Below are positions 1 through 8,122 of a stretch of DNA of 61,894 bases, piece after piece. The stretch spans positions 1-61,894 of the forward strand of contig VBOZ01000032.1 of the NCBI GenBank assembly GCA_005893305.1. The letters run 5' to 3'. How positions within the stretch are numbered: the first letter of the stretch is position 1; the number at the start of each line of letters is the position of its first letter. The DNA comes from Candidatus Eisenbacteria bacterium (lineage in GTDB: Bacteria > Eisenbacteria > RBG-16-71-46 > SZUA-252). The notes beneath the pieces are model-generated. The model made no database searches. It was not told the origin of the DNA and was given only the letters and a program-made list of their open reading frames with translations. Position numbers and translations under genes: made by a program.

Positions 1-257
1 CTGGCCCTAGTACGAGAGGACCGGGTCGGACGGACCTCTAGTGTACCGGTTATCGTGCCAACGGTATTGCCGGGTAGCTATGTCCGGATGAGATAAGCGC
101 TGAAAGCATCTAAGCGCGAAACTCGCCCCAAGATAAGATATCCCCCAGCATAAGCTGGCTAAAGGACCCTCGGAGATGACGAGGTTGATAGGCCGGAGGT
201 GTAAGCACAGCAATGTGTTCAGCCGACCGGTACTAATAGTCCGTGCGGCTTGATCGG
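1..257 (+). rRNA. rrl: 23S ribosomal RNA, 3' end (partial)
   Basis: This is the last part of the large-subunit rRNA, cut by the left window edge. The sarcin-ricin loop (AGTACGAGAGGACC) is at 9-22, and the conserved domain VI blocks follow (GTCCGGATGAGATAAGCGCTGAAAGC-type text around 80-110, and GACCGGTACTAATAG near 224-238). The 3' end is placed near 257 by analogy with the GGCTTGATC tail and may be off by several bases. The spacer to 5S is about 95 bases. It holds no tRNA but has an imperfect hairpin around 291-316 that could be part of the processing stem. Confidence 0.97.
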
Positions 258-352
258 ACTTTCAGATGTCAGATGGTTCGCTAACCGTCGACCCGAATCA
301 GTTGTTTTGAATCGGGCGTTGCGCCGAAGGTGGCGCGCGCCGGCAGGTACTT

Positions 353-469
<117 letters not shown>

Positions 470-478
470 GTAAATCGA

Positions 479-512
479 AGGCCCCTCGGGAAACCGAGGG
501 GCCTTTTCTTTT
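479..512 (+). terminator. Rho-independent terminator of the rRNA operon
   Basis: A stem of ten pairs (GGCCCCTCGG / CCGAGGGGCC) encloses a short GAAA loop and is followed by TTTTCTTTT. It lies 10 bases after 5S rRNA. This is the end of the ribosomal operon. Confidence 0.93.
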
Positions 513-723
513 GTCCGCGCGAGTACCGTGCGGATACATCGAAGTATCGACCCGGGAACCCATTGAAGTGAAGCAGTCGAGCAGCACGATCGGAAACGTC
601 TATCTCGGCTTAGAGACTGCGCCGACCTCGCCCCCCCGGTCTTCATGGAGCTTGGGATGCGGATTCCTCTTGTTAACGGGGGTCAGTAGCGCGGGGGCAG
701 CGGTGCCTGATCTTGTCGGCCGC

Positions 724-1455
724 TTAACAACCCAGCTTGTGGAGCTTTGCGACGCAGCGAAGCCGTTCAGTACCCCTTGCGGCCGAGGAGAGAAATAGAG
801 CGAGATCCGACGCCCCCGTCTCACCAACATTGAGATCCATGAGTAAGTCAGGTGCCCCATCTCGATCTAGATCCCCTGCCCACATGACACTCGGATTTGG
901 GCCACCTGGGTAGCACTCTATCTGCGCGATTTGCTGCGGCGGCTTCCCGGAGCTGCTCTTCATCTTGAGAGAGTAGCGAGTCCAGCCTCGTCCAAATCCC
1001 TTGCCCTTGTTGAATGGTCGGCTCGAGGCCTCCAGCCAGATTCGTTCGTCCCCGTAGTTACCAAGGGCTCGCGTCGTTCCTGGGCGCACCACCGTGTAGG
1101 CACCAGCGTCAGTGCGCAAGTGTCCCTCCCGCAGGCCTGGAATGCCGCGCACCAGAATCAGGGCTTTCCCTGGGGTATCGATCTCTACCTTGAGTTGCCT
1201 CACCGCATTGGTACGACTGGTCAGACCGGGAACTATCTTCGAGTCGACACTAATTCGTCCCACATGGAGAGCGTAATCTGCAGAATCGGAGGCCAGGGCG
1301 TACCAGGTTTCCCCCGACTTCGGATCAGCATCTGCCGCGTAGAAGTCTCCTACATTCAGAAGCTGGCCTCTGCGAGAGAGGTCCGGTGCCGCGACGCCTA
1401 GCCCGCCACAAAGAATGAACGACGCAAACAGGAGGGCTCGGCAGGTTTCGCGCAC
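724..1455 (-). CDS. Exported protein of unknown function with an FG-GAP/Ca-binding-like loop
   Basis: 243 residues with a GTG start at 1455, three bases after the stop of the ferredoxin-like gene; GGAAGAAG upstream can act as ribosome site. The N-terminus is a signal peptide (hydrophobic run about residues 8-22, AlaAla before the mature part). Near residues 190-206 the text AGDLDRDGAPDLLMDLN has the DxDxDGxxD pattern of FG-GAP or dockerin-type calcium loops. No other domain is recognised. It is the last gene of a three-gene operon. Its DNA looks less GC-rich than the trehalose genes, so it may be a later arrival. The function is unknown; the calcium loop is the only usable clue. Confidence 0.7.
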   Translation of the reverse strand: MRETCRALLFASFILCGGLGVAAPDLSRRGQLLNVGDFYAADADPKSGETWYALASDSADYALHVGRISVDSKIVPGLTSRTNAVRQLKVEIDTPGKALILVRGIPGLREGHLRTDAGAYTVVRPGTTRALGNYGDERIWLEASSRPFNKGKGFGRGWTRYSLKMKSSSGKPPQQIAQIECYPGGPNPSVMWAGDLDRDGAPDLLMDLNVGETGASDLALFLSSAARGTERLRCVAKLHKLGC

Positions 1456-1458
1456 AGG

Positions 1459-1680
1459 TTACTTCTTCCGAAGCTCGAAGCTCAGCGCGCCCGACGGGCA
1501 GCGCTTGATCTGCTCGGCGATCGCCTCGGCGGAAGCGCCCTCGACGTTCACCCACGGGCGCTTCTCGACGTCGAATACCGCCCTCAATCCCATCACGCAG
1601 ACTCCCGAGTGGATACAAATCCTCGGATCGAAGCGGACGATGATCTCGTCGGTCTTGTACTCCTGGATAGGCGTCTTCAT
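1459..1680 (-). CDS. (4Fe-4S) mono-cluster protein, YjdI/Fer4_19 type
   Basis: 73 residues. It matches the divergent mono-cluster ferredoxin family typified by YjdI: an R-x-C-x-HSG-x-C segment (Cys22, Cys28), then GLRAVFD and RPWVN, then CPSGAL (Cys61). The family carries one iron-sulfur cluster, but its electron partner is not known in most genomes. Only three cysteines are visible, as is usual in this group. The ATG overlaps the stop of the upstream SnoaL-like gene by ATGA at 1677-1680, so the two are translationally coupled. A role beside a SnoaL-like lipoprotein is unclear. Confidence 0.88.
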   Translation of the reverse strand: MKTPIQEYKTDEIIVRFDPRICIHSGVCVMGLRAVFDVEKRPWVNVEGASAEAIAEQIKRCPSGALSFELRKK

Positions 1681-2228
1681 TTAAGCAGTCCGAGCTGTTT
1701 CATGTAGGTCAAGTTGTCCCAGAACAGGTATTCCTCGTCCATCACACCGTCCTTCCAGTGCCCGACGGTGCACATCGCGATCGTGAATCGCTTGCCGGAC
1801 GGGGGAAGCGACTTTCCGTTGCCGATCGGCATGGGCTTCGTGAAGGTCCCTTCCATGATGCCGGTCACGCTCGTCCAGTCGCCGGAGCCGAATTTCACCG
1901 GATGGACCTGGATCCGGGTGTCGGGCGCGTGGATGAAAATCCCCTTCAGATCCTCGATGTGCGCCTCGAGGCCCTTGGTTTGGCGTCCGTCAGGCCAGTG
2001 CACGATGATGTCCTTGGAGTGGCTTTCAGGCAACCGGTCCCATTTCTGGTGCGTAAAGACATCGAAATCCAGCTCGTCGAACGTGGCAAGGTGGGCCTGG
2101 ACGGCCCGCTCATCGGCTTCGTATTTCGCCAGTTTTGGATCGGCGGTAGGCCCGCACGATGCGGATACGAGGATTGCCGCGAGGGCTAGAGCCGCGGCGA
2201 ATTGAGCTGCGACGACCCGGAATGACAT
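1677..2228 (-). CDS. SnoaL-like (NTF2-fold) lipoprotein
   Basis: 183 residues. The leader (hydrophobic residues 5-22) ends in VSASC, a lipobox-like site that would lipidate Cys25. The rest resembles the SnoaL/ester-cyclase branch of the NTF2 fold: a helix with EADERAVQAHL, then SHSKDIIVHWPDG, GLEAHIEDLK and WTSVTGIMEGTF strands. Stand-alone members are often annotated ester cyclases, but most have no known substrate. It is first of three genes; 86 bases separate it from the end of treT, so it could be read from its own promoter or by read-through of the long upstream operon. Confidence 0.8.
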   Translation of the reverse strand: MSFRVVAAQFAAALALAAILVSASCGPTADPKLAKYEADERAVQAHLATFDELDFDVFTHQKWDRLPESHSKDIIVHWPDGRQTKGLEAHIEDLKGIFIHAPDTRIQVHPVKFGSGDWTSVTGIMEGTFTKPMPIGNGKSLPPSGKRFTIAMCTVGHWKDGVMDEEYLFWDNLTYMKQLGLLK

Positions 2229-2314
2229 AGGCGATCTCCTTCGCTGAATCGGCGGCCAAGGGCGTAGGGCATCCGCGCCGCGCCGAAGAACACGCGCCCC
2301 GCCCGAGCCAAAGT

Positions 2315-3577
2315 CTACACCGGACCTTTGCCCACCACCCTCGCGAATACGGCGAGATAGTCTCGTACTTCCCGTGTGTGAAGAAAATTGTCGCGCACGT
2401 GGATGCGGCCCTCCGCGCCCAGATCCCGGCGCAATTCCGGGTTGTCGAGCAGGCGCACCGTCTGGAACGCGGTTCCCTCGATGGAACGGACTAGGAGCCC
2501 GGTCCGCTCATCGAGCACCTGAAGCGGAATGCCGCCGACGGCGCTCGCCACGACCGCGCGCCGCTTCCAAAGCGCTTCGGAAACGGTCAAGGCGAAGCCC
2601 TCGCGCAACGATTTCTGCAGGACCACCGTCGACATCCGCTGGAGCGCATTGATCTCGAGGTCGGATTGTGGCGGCAGCTCCAAGATTTCCACGTCGGGCA
2701 CACCCTTCGCCTTCTCCCTCACCTCGGCCAGCACCTCCGCGCCCTCGGGGTCGTCGCTGGCGCCGCCGCCGGCGAGCAACAACTTCGCCGGCCTGCGCGC
2801 GCGGACCAGACGGAATGCCTCGAGAACGCCGAGCGGATCCTTGATCCGATCGAAACGGGAAATCTGGGTGACCCACGGACCGTGGGGCTCGATCCCAAGG
2901 CGAGCGAGATTCGACTCGATCTCTTCCTCCTCCATCTCCCGATTCTTCTCGGCAAACGGGTCGATCGAGGGCGGCACGAGGATCGCGGGAACCCGGAGCG
3001 GCGGCACGAACTGGACGTGGGAGAAGATCGCAGCGTCGTACTGCTCCACCATCGGTCGGATGAACTCCCAGTAAGCCTCGTCGCGGCGCGATAAGTCTAT
3101 GTGGCAGCGCCAGATCCAATTTTGTCCCGAGCGCCGGCAAAGCTCGATCAACGCCGCCGGCTGTGGGTCGTGGATCATGATCAGATCGCCGTCCAGCGCG
3201 AGCCGCTTCGCCTCGATTCGGGTGCGCTCGCGGTAGATCTCGCGGTCCTCCTCGGTGAGCGGCACGACGTGCCCATGGAGCGCGTTGTGCATCCGCTTCG
3301 TCACCCCGAAGAAGCGCGCGTCGCCCTCCATGACTTCCCAGGTCGTCGGAATGCCCAGCTCGTTCAGGATCACGACGACGCGGTGGAGGATCTCGGCCAC
3401 GCCGCCACCCGTCTTGGTCGTGTTGACCATGACGATCCGGTGACCCCTCATCTTGCGCGCCAACGCTTGGAGTGCCCGGAGCGTCTCGGGTCCGACGATC
3501 CGCTCGTAGCGCTCGAGCCAGCCGGTCCTCGCCGGGGCCGCTCCGGCCGGGGCCAGCGTTTCGGGCGTGGCGGTCAC
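2315..3577 (-). CDS. treT: Trehalose glycosyltransferring synthase (TreT-like, GT4 family)
   Basis: 420 residues, GTG start. TreT makes trehalose directly from a nucleotide-sugar and free glucose, a route separate from OtsAB. The N-terminal half has TKTGGGVAEILH and the family text GIPTTWEVMEGD, FFGVTKRMHNALHG and MIHDPQPAALI. The C-terminal Rossmann half has QISRFDRIKDPLGVLEAF, LLLAGGG, and the donor-site stretch SLREGFALTVSEALWKRR. The start overlaps the DUF5752 stop by GTGA at 3574-3577. It is the last gene of the 14-gene run that also holds otsA and otsB. Confidence is high for the family; the sugar donor (ADP- or UDP-glucose) cannot be read from sequence. Confidence 0.9.
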   Translation of the reverse strand: MTATPETLAPAGAAPARTGWLERYERIVGPETLRALQALARKMRGHRIVMVNTTKTGGGVAEILHRVVVILNELGIPTTWEVMEGDARFFGVTKRMHNALHGHVVPLTEEDREIYRERTRIEAKRLALDGDLIMIHDPQPAALIELCRRSGQNWIWRCHIDLSRRDEAYWEFIRPMVEQYDAAIFSHVQFVPPLRVPAILVPPSIDPFAEKNREMEEEEIESNLARLGIEPHGPWVTQISRFDRIKDPLGVLEAFRLVRARRPAKLLLAGGGASDDPEGAEVLAEVREKAKGVPDVEILELPPQSDLEINALQRMSTVVLQKSLREGFALTVSEALWKRRAVVASAVGGIPLQVLDERTGLLVRSIEGTAFQTVRLLDNPELRRDLGAEGRIHVRDNFLHTREVRDYLAVFARVVGKGPV

Positions 3578-4326
3578 TTTCTCCCTCCGGTATCCGCGCC
3601 CTTGAGCTTCTCCGCGAGCCGCGTCATGGTTTCCCGGGCCTCGCGAACCCGTACCTCGTCCGCCGCCTCAATCCGATCGACCAGACGGCGGCCGATCATC
3701 GAGCGCCGCCATCTCGTGCCGACGTCGCGATGGAGCCGCGCGATGGGCGGGCTTCCCGCGACCGCCTTCGCGGCGGAGTCGGCGAGCCCTCGGGCGCCGC
3801 GCGCCCGAAGCCACGGGATCAGCGCGTACTCGGACCGGCCGAACACCGGTGCCTCCACGAGGTGGAGAAAGACCGCGCCGTCATCCAACCGGGGCCACAC
3901 CTCCACGACCTGGGTGGGATCGGCGGCCTCGATCCCGAGATCCGCAAGCACGGTCCGGGCCTCGAGGAACTGGAAGGAGGCGCCCTCGGAGGCCGACCGA
4001 CGGCGGTCGCGCTCCGGGACGCGGTCTAGAACCGCGAGGAGCGCGGCGCGCACCTCTTCGAGCGAACCCGCGGGCAGTGTGCCCGCGAACGCGAGCCGTT
4101 CGCTGACCTCCGGAAGCTGGAGCGCGTCGCCGACCCACCGCGCGAAGTCGTTCTCGGGGAGGTCGCGCACGTGGGGAAAGCGCACCGGCATCCGGGTCAC
4201 GTGGTGGTAGATCGACTCGGGCGCAACGGTCGCGATGCCGGCCTTGAGCGATTCCAGGTCGGAGGCGACGTTGCCCGCCGGCGACTCGAGCGGGGCCGCT
4301 GTGAAGAACCGGAAGCTTTCGCTCAC
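3574..4326 (-). CDS. DUF5752 family protein
   Basis: 250 residues from a GTG at 4326. I chose this start because GTGA (4323-4326) overlaps the stop of the upstream membrane-protein gene and because the family text begins at once with FRFFTAAPLESPAGN and ESIYHHVTRMPVRFP, followed by ENDFARWVGDAL. A longer frame reaches 4401 but adds only arginine-rich shadow sequence. DUF5752 has no assigned biochemistry; from memory, members often sit beside trehalose synthases, as here (it overlaps treT by four bases). A regulatory or scaffold role in trehalose synthesis is inference. Confidence 0.75.
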   Translation of the reverse strand: MSESFRFFTAAPLESPAGNVASDLESLKAGIATVAPESIYHHVTRMPVRFPHVRDLPENDFARWVGDALQLPEVSERLAFAGTLPAGSLEEVRAALLAVLDRVPERDRRRSASEGASFQFLEARTVLADLGIEAADPTQVVEVWPRLDDGAVFLHLVEAPVFGRSEYALIPWLRARGARGLADSAAKAVAGSPPIARLHRDVGTRWRRSMIGRRLVDRIEAADEVRVREARETMTRLAEKLKGADTGGRK

Positions 4327-5033
4327 GTCCGGTCGGGCGTGCGCCCCTCGTCGGAGGCGCGCAGGTATTCCACGATGAGATCGCGGGCGAGATCGCGGCA
4401 CCCGAGACCAAAGGCGAGCGCCAGCGCGAGGCCGGCGGCCGCGACGATCGCGATCGCAACCGCGAGGACCAAGTGCGCGGCGAGGCCCAGCTGGTCGAGG
4501 GCGATCAAGACCGTGAACGCGACGAGGAGCGCCGCGACGCCCTGGGCGCGGATTCGGCTCGGCCGAACGCCGGACTGGAGGAGAAGCGCGGTCAAGAGGC
4601 GGCTCGCCGTGAGGGCGAGCGGAATTCCGAGCAAGAGCACGAGGCCCGAGGTCAGGATGCGCGGCACGACATCCTGAAGCCGGATGACGATCGAGGGCAC
4701 GAGGTCGAGACCCAGCACACGGAGCGCGACGATCGCCGTGCCGAGGATCGTGAGCCAGAAGACGGAGAATCCCACGAGGCGACTCGGCAGAAGCTCGGGG
4801 CGAATTCCCGAGTCGGCGGCCAGGCGTTTGGCCGGTCCGTCGAGGCCCGTCATCGAGAGCAGCGATTGCGCCGCCCGGGAAAGGAGCACGGCCAGGAGCC
4901 AGCCCACGAGCGCGATCGCTCCGGCGATCAGGATCAAGGTCAGCGCTCCGGTCACCGCGAACAGCGTCTCCTGAAGCTGCGCGCCGAGATCAGGCGGGAT
5001 GAACGGCGAAAGGAACGAGCTCCATTCCATCAC
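4323..5033 (-). CDS. Integral membrane protein with MscS-type conserved TM helices
   Basis: 236 residues with about five hydrophobic segments (roughly 28-52, 88-108, 127-150, 168-190 and 192-215). The arrangement and the final LALALAFGLGCRDLARDLI, a Gly/Ala-rich helix running into a basic tail, resemble the conserved TM-helix repeat proteins of the mechanosensitive-channel superfamily. The beta domain of true MscS is missing, so it is not a standard MscS. It lies between otsB and the DUF5752 gene, where an osmotic valve or tension-sensing role would make sense. That role is inferred from the neighbours. Confidence 0.72.
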   Translation of the reverse strand: MMEWSSFLSPFIPPDLGAQLQETLFAVTGALTLILIAGAIALVGWLLAVLLSRAAQSLLSMTGLDGPAKRLAADSGIRPELLPSRLVGFSVFWLTILGTAIVALRVLGLDLVPSIVIRLQDVVPRILTSGLVLLLGIPLALTASRLLTALLLQSGVRPSRIRAQGVAALLVAFTVLIALDQLGLAAHLVLAVAIAIVAAAGLALALAFGLGCRDLARDLIVEYLRASDEGRTPDRT

Positions 5034-5045
5034 GGCACCTCCTGG

Positions 5046-5840
5046 CTACGGGTCCAATCCCGAACGGAGCGAAATGAGCGAACGCAAGAATCTCACAACT
5101 TCAGCCGGCCCACGCACGCGATACCGCGCGCGCGTGCGGCCGGGACCAACGCGGACAGCAAAGTCGTTCCCGCGAAGGACAGCGAACGCGGGCTCGTCGG
5201 AGTCGGCGTCCCCGAAATAGAGTACGACGTCCGGCGTATACCGCCGCCGCAACATGGCCAGGGCGCGTCCCTTATCGTACCCCCTCGGCACGAACTCGGT
5301 CACGCGATGTCCGCGCGCGGGCTCGAAGCCAAGCGGCCGTGCCGCCGTGGCGGCGCGTCGAAGCGCGCGCCGGAGGGCGGGGAACCGGCCGGCCGCCACG
5401 CCACGATCGTGGAGGGCGACCGTCATGCTCTTTCGCTCCAAGACGCTCCCCTGGAACGCCTCCGCGACGGGCTCCACGAGCGCCGCGATCCGCCTCGCCC
5501 CGCGCCGCAAGCGTTTCCGAATCGAGGCCGCCGGCGCGACCACGCCCTCGAGCCCATAGAGCGCGGCAAATCGGGCGCGCGGCACGGGTACGAGCCGCCC
5601 CAGCACGCGCCGGCTCCGCGCGCTGACCACCGCCACCGTGACGCCGCGCATCCGCGCGAGCCGATCCAGCACGCGGAGCGTCGCCGCGGGAACGCGCGCC
5701 CGCCCGAGCTTCGCGACGATGGGAGCGATCGTTCCGTCGACGTCGAGCGCGAGGAGCACCCGGGTGCCGCGTCGCCCCAAGATCGACCGGGCCCTCGCGC
5801 GGGCCGGAGCCGAGAAGAGCGATCGCGAGCCCTTTGTCAC
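5046..5840 (-). CDS. otsB: Trehalose-6-phosphate phosphatase (HAD family)
   Basis: 264 residues from a GTG at 5840 whose GTGA overlaps the otsA stop (5837-5840). It removes phosphate from trehalose-6-phosphate. HAD motif I is LLALDVDGTIAPI, with the nucleophile Asp and acid/base Asp; motif II is VAVVSARS; a conserved GLEGV follows; motif IV is YFGDADSDEPAF. The cap region carries FVPRGYDKGRAL with the motif III lysine. Length fits OtsB. A longer frame to 5915 would run through the end of otsA and adds only proline/arginine shadow. The next gene starts 12 bases on. Confidence 0.92.
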   Translation of the reverse strand: MTKGSRSLFSAPARARARSILGRRGTRVLLALDVDGTIAPIVAKLGRARVPAATLRVLDRLARMRGVTVAVVSARSRRVLGRLVPVPRARFAALYGLEGVVAPAASIRKRLRRGARRIAALVEPVAEAFQGSVLERKSMTVALHDRGVAAGRFPALRRALRRAATAARPLGFEPARGHRVTEFVPRGYDKGRALAMLRRRYTPDVVLYFGDADSDEPAFAVLRGNDFAVRVGPGRTRARYRVRGPAEVVRFLRSLISLRSGLDP

Positions 5841-7432
5841 CGCCTTACGGTCGGGCGGCGCGTGCCGGGGAGCAGGTGGAGCCGGCGGACGTCGCGGAGC
5901 AGCCTGCGCGCCCAATCATAGATGTTTTGAGACGCCACCACGTCGCGCAGGGTCCGCATCCGCCGCGTGCGCTCCTCCGGCGGCATCGCGAGAGCGCGGT
6001 AGAGCGCGATGGCCAGGAGCTCGGTATCGTAGGGGCTCACCTGAATCGCGTGCTCGAGCTCGCGCGAGGCTCCGGTGTACGGACTCAGGATCAGCACGCC
6101 GTCCTCGTTCACCTTGGCCGCGACGTATTCCTTGGAGACGAGGTTCATCCCGTCGTGGAGGGACGTGACCGCCATGACGTCGGCGAGGACGTAGTAGGGA
6201 ATCAGATCCTTGAAATCGAGGTTCTCGGTGATGAGGTGGACGGACCGCCGGTCGCCCGAGCCGAAACGCTGGTTCAAGCGTTCCACCCGCTCCGCCACCG
6301 CGCGCCCCACGGCCTGATATTCCGGAAGGTCGACGCGGCTCGGGACCGCGACCAGGACCATCACGACCTTGTCGCGCAGCTCGGGGTGAGCGTCGAGCAT
6401 CCGCTCGTAGGCATCCAGGCGCTCCGGGATCCCCTTCGTGTAGTCGAGCCGGTCGACCCCGAGAATGACGCGCGCGTTGCCGAGGCCAAGCCGCTCGCGG
6501 ATGCGACGCACCGCGATCTCGGTCGATGAGGTCGCGGCCGTGAGGGAAATCTCCGCGACATCGGGGCTGATCGGGTAGTCGCGAACGTACGTGCGTTGTC
6601 CCGCGCGCCGGACCGCGATCCGCTCGCGGTCGACCAGGGCTTCCAGCTCCTGCGAGACGGTGTCGATGAAGTTCATCCCGTGGAATCGAATGTGAAATCC
6701 GAGGAGGTCGCACGCGAGGAGCCCCTCGAGGATCTCGCGCTTCCACGGGAGGATGCGGAAGACCTCCGGGTTGGGCCAGGGAATATGCCAGAACAGCACG
6801 GTCGTGAGATCGGGGCGGCGCTCGCGCAGCTCGGAGGCGACGAGCGCCAGGTGATAGTCCTGTAAGAGCACAAGCGCGGGCTCGTCGCCCGCCGCCTCGA
6901 TGATCGATTCGGCGAACTGGCGATTGACCTCCTGGTAGGCGCGCCACTGCGAGGCGACGAAGATCGGGCGCACGTAGACGACGTGGCAGAGAGGCCAGAG
7001 GCACCCGTTCGCGAAGCGATTGAAGCCCTCCGCGCGCTCCTCGTCCTCGATCCAGAGCCGCTGGAGCGTGTACCGCTCCTGGCCCGGCGGCATCTTGACG
7101 CGGCCGTGGTCGTCCACCACCTCGCGGTCGGCGTCGCCGGAAGCTTGAGCGACCCAGACGGCGCCGGTCGCCCGCGCCACCGAGTCGAGGGCCGAGGCGA
7201 GCCCGCCGGGGCTGCGAAGCGATTCGATCGTTCCGTTGCGGCGGACGTGCTGGTACGGCTCGCTCTTCGAAGCGATGATGATGCGCGTGGCGCCCAGGTA
7301 CTCGCGGACGCTCCGCCCGAGCTGCTCGGGCGTGGTCTGGCGAGCCAGGTCGCGCCGATGGGTTTCCTTCGCCGCGGCGCGGCCCGCCGCGCGCACCAGC
7401 TTTTCGTGAATTCGACCTCGCGGGGCCGGCAT
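5837..7432 (-). CDS. otsA: Alpha,alpha-trehalose-phosphate synthase (GT20)
   Basis: 531 residues. It joins glucose from a nucleotide sugar to glucose-6-phosphate. GT20 signatures are present: NGCLWPLCHVV, WRAYQEVNRQFAE, LLQDYHLALV, FWHIPWPNPEVFRILPWK, GFHIRFHGMNFIDTV, ILGVDRLDYTKGIPERL (the sugar-phosphate loop), and SLHDGMNLVSKEYVA and LSPYTGASREL at the donor site. It is somewhat longer at the N-terminus than enterobacterial OtsA (about 40 basic residues before the Rossmann start). It lies 21 bases after the CDP-alcohol transferase and overlaps otsB, so the two trehalose steps are translated together. Confidence 0.95.
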   Translation of the reverse strand: MPAPRGRIHEKLVRAAGRAAAKETHRRDLARQTTPEQLGRSVREYLGATRIIIASKSEPYQHVRRNGTIESLRSPGGLASALDSVARATGAVWVAQASGDADREVVDDHGRVKMPPGQERYTLQRLWIEDEERAEGFNRFANGCLWPLCHVVYVRPIFVASQWRAYQEVNRQFAESIIEAAGDEPALVLLQDYHLALVASELRERRPDLTTVLFWHIPWPNPEVFRILPWKREILEGLLACDLLGFHIRFHGMNFIDTVSQELEALVDRERIAVRRAGQRTYVRDYPISPDVAEISLTAATSSTEIAVRRIRERLGLGNARVILGVDRLDYTKGIPERLDAYERMLDAHPELRDKVVMVLVAVPSRVDLPEYQAVGRAVAERVERLNQRFGSGDRRSVHLITENLDFKDLIPYYVLADVMAVTSLHDGMNLVSKEYVAAKVNEDGVLILSPYTGASRELEHAIQVSPYDTELLAIALYRALAMPPEERTRRMRTLRDVVASQNIYDWARRLLRDVRRLHLLPGTRRPTVRR

Positions 7433-7453
7433 GGGGGCAGTGTAACCGATTCG

Positions 7454-8122
7454 CTAGCGCCGCTGCGGCTCGTCCTGGCTCAGCTGCCTCAGGTTTCGAA
7501 CGACTCGCCGCATCAGCATCCCCGCCATCGAGAGCGCGGCCGCGCTCCCCAGGACGTCGAAGACCGTGACCCCACGGCCGATCAGGTGGAACGGCAGCGG
7601 GCCGACGGTCAAGGCGAGCAGGTTCAGGCCGACCAGGATGATTCGCGCCTCCGTGGGTCCCATCACGCCGTACCCGAATCGGAACTTGCCGAATACGTGC
7701 GTCTCGAGGTAGACGTTGATCGAGAGCACGAGGTAAGCGATCACCATGGCGAGGCCGACCGCGAGCAGCATGTAGGGCGAGAACCCGAGGCCGAGCCCGA
7801 TGACGAGGGTCGAGTAGGCGTCCGTCAAGTGGTCGAGATAGAAGCCGTAGCGGGGACGCTCGATTTTCCGGAAGCGCGCGACGGTGCCGTCGAGGCTGTC
7901 GCCGAACCAGTGGACCAAGAGCCCCGCGTTCGCGAGCCAGAGCCAGTGCGGATTTCTGTTCGAGAGGCCGTAACCCGCCGCGATGACGGTCGCGCCGAGG
8001 ACTCCGAGCGCGGTGAGGTGGTCCGGGAGGACCCAACGCGGGAGGGCGGCCGCGAGTCGCGGCAGCGCCCATCGTTCGAACCGGGTCGTGATGAAGGTGG
8101 ATTGCCGCTCAGGCTCGGTCAC
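7454..8122 (-). CDS. CDP-alcohol phosphatidyltransferase family membrane protein
   Basis: 222 residues, GTG start overlapping the upstream stop (GTGA 8119-8122). The family signature is intact: D-SL-DG-TV-AR, nine residues, G-FYL-D-HLT-D, although the usual spacer between AR and G is eight. About six membrane helices surround it. Enzymes of this family move a phospho-alcohol from a CDP-linked donor to an acceptor alcohol (PgsA, PssA, inositol-phosphate synthases). The acceptor here is unknown. Its place between an envelope module and otsA suggests a phospholipid or a phosphorylated solute made with the trehalose genes, but that is a guess. Confidence 0.88.
   Translation of the reverse strand: MTEPERQSTFITTRFERWALPRLAAALPRWVLPDHLTALGVLGATVIAAGYGLSNRNPHWLWLANAGLLVHWFGDSLDGTVARFRKIERPRYGFYLDHLTDAYSTLVIGLGLGFSPYMLLAVGLAMVIAYLVLSINVYLETHVFGKFRFGYGVMGPTEARIILVGLNLLALTVGPLPFHLIGRGVTVFDVLGSAAALSMAGMLMRRVVRNLRQLSQDEPQRR

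Noticed and set aside
258-352. tRNA in the 23S-5S spacer
   Set aside because: Only an imperfect hairpin is present; there is no cloverleaf.
5916-8072. 718-residue minus-strand frame across otsA and the CDP-alcohol gene
   Set aside because: It is a second frame of the same strand under two well-conserved genes and holds only Arg/Pro/Gly-rich sequence.
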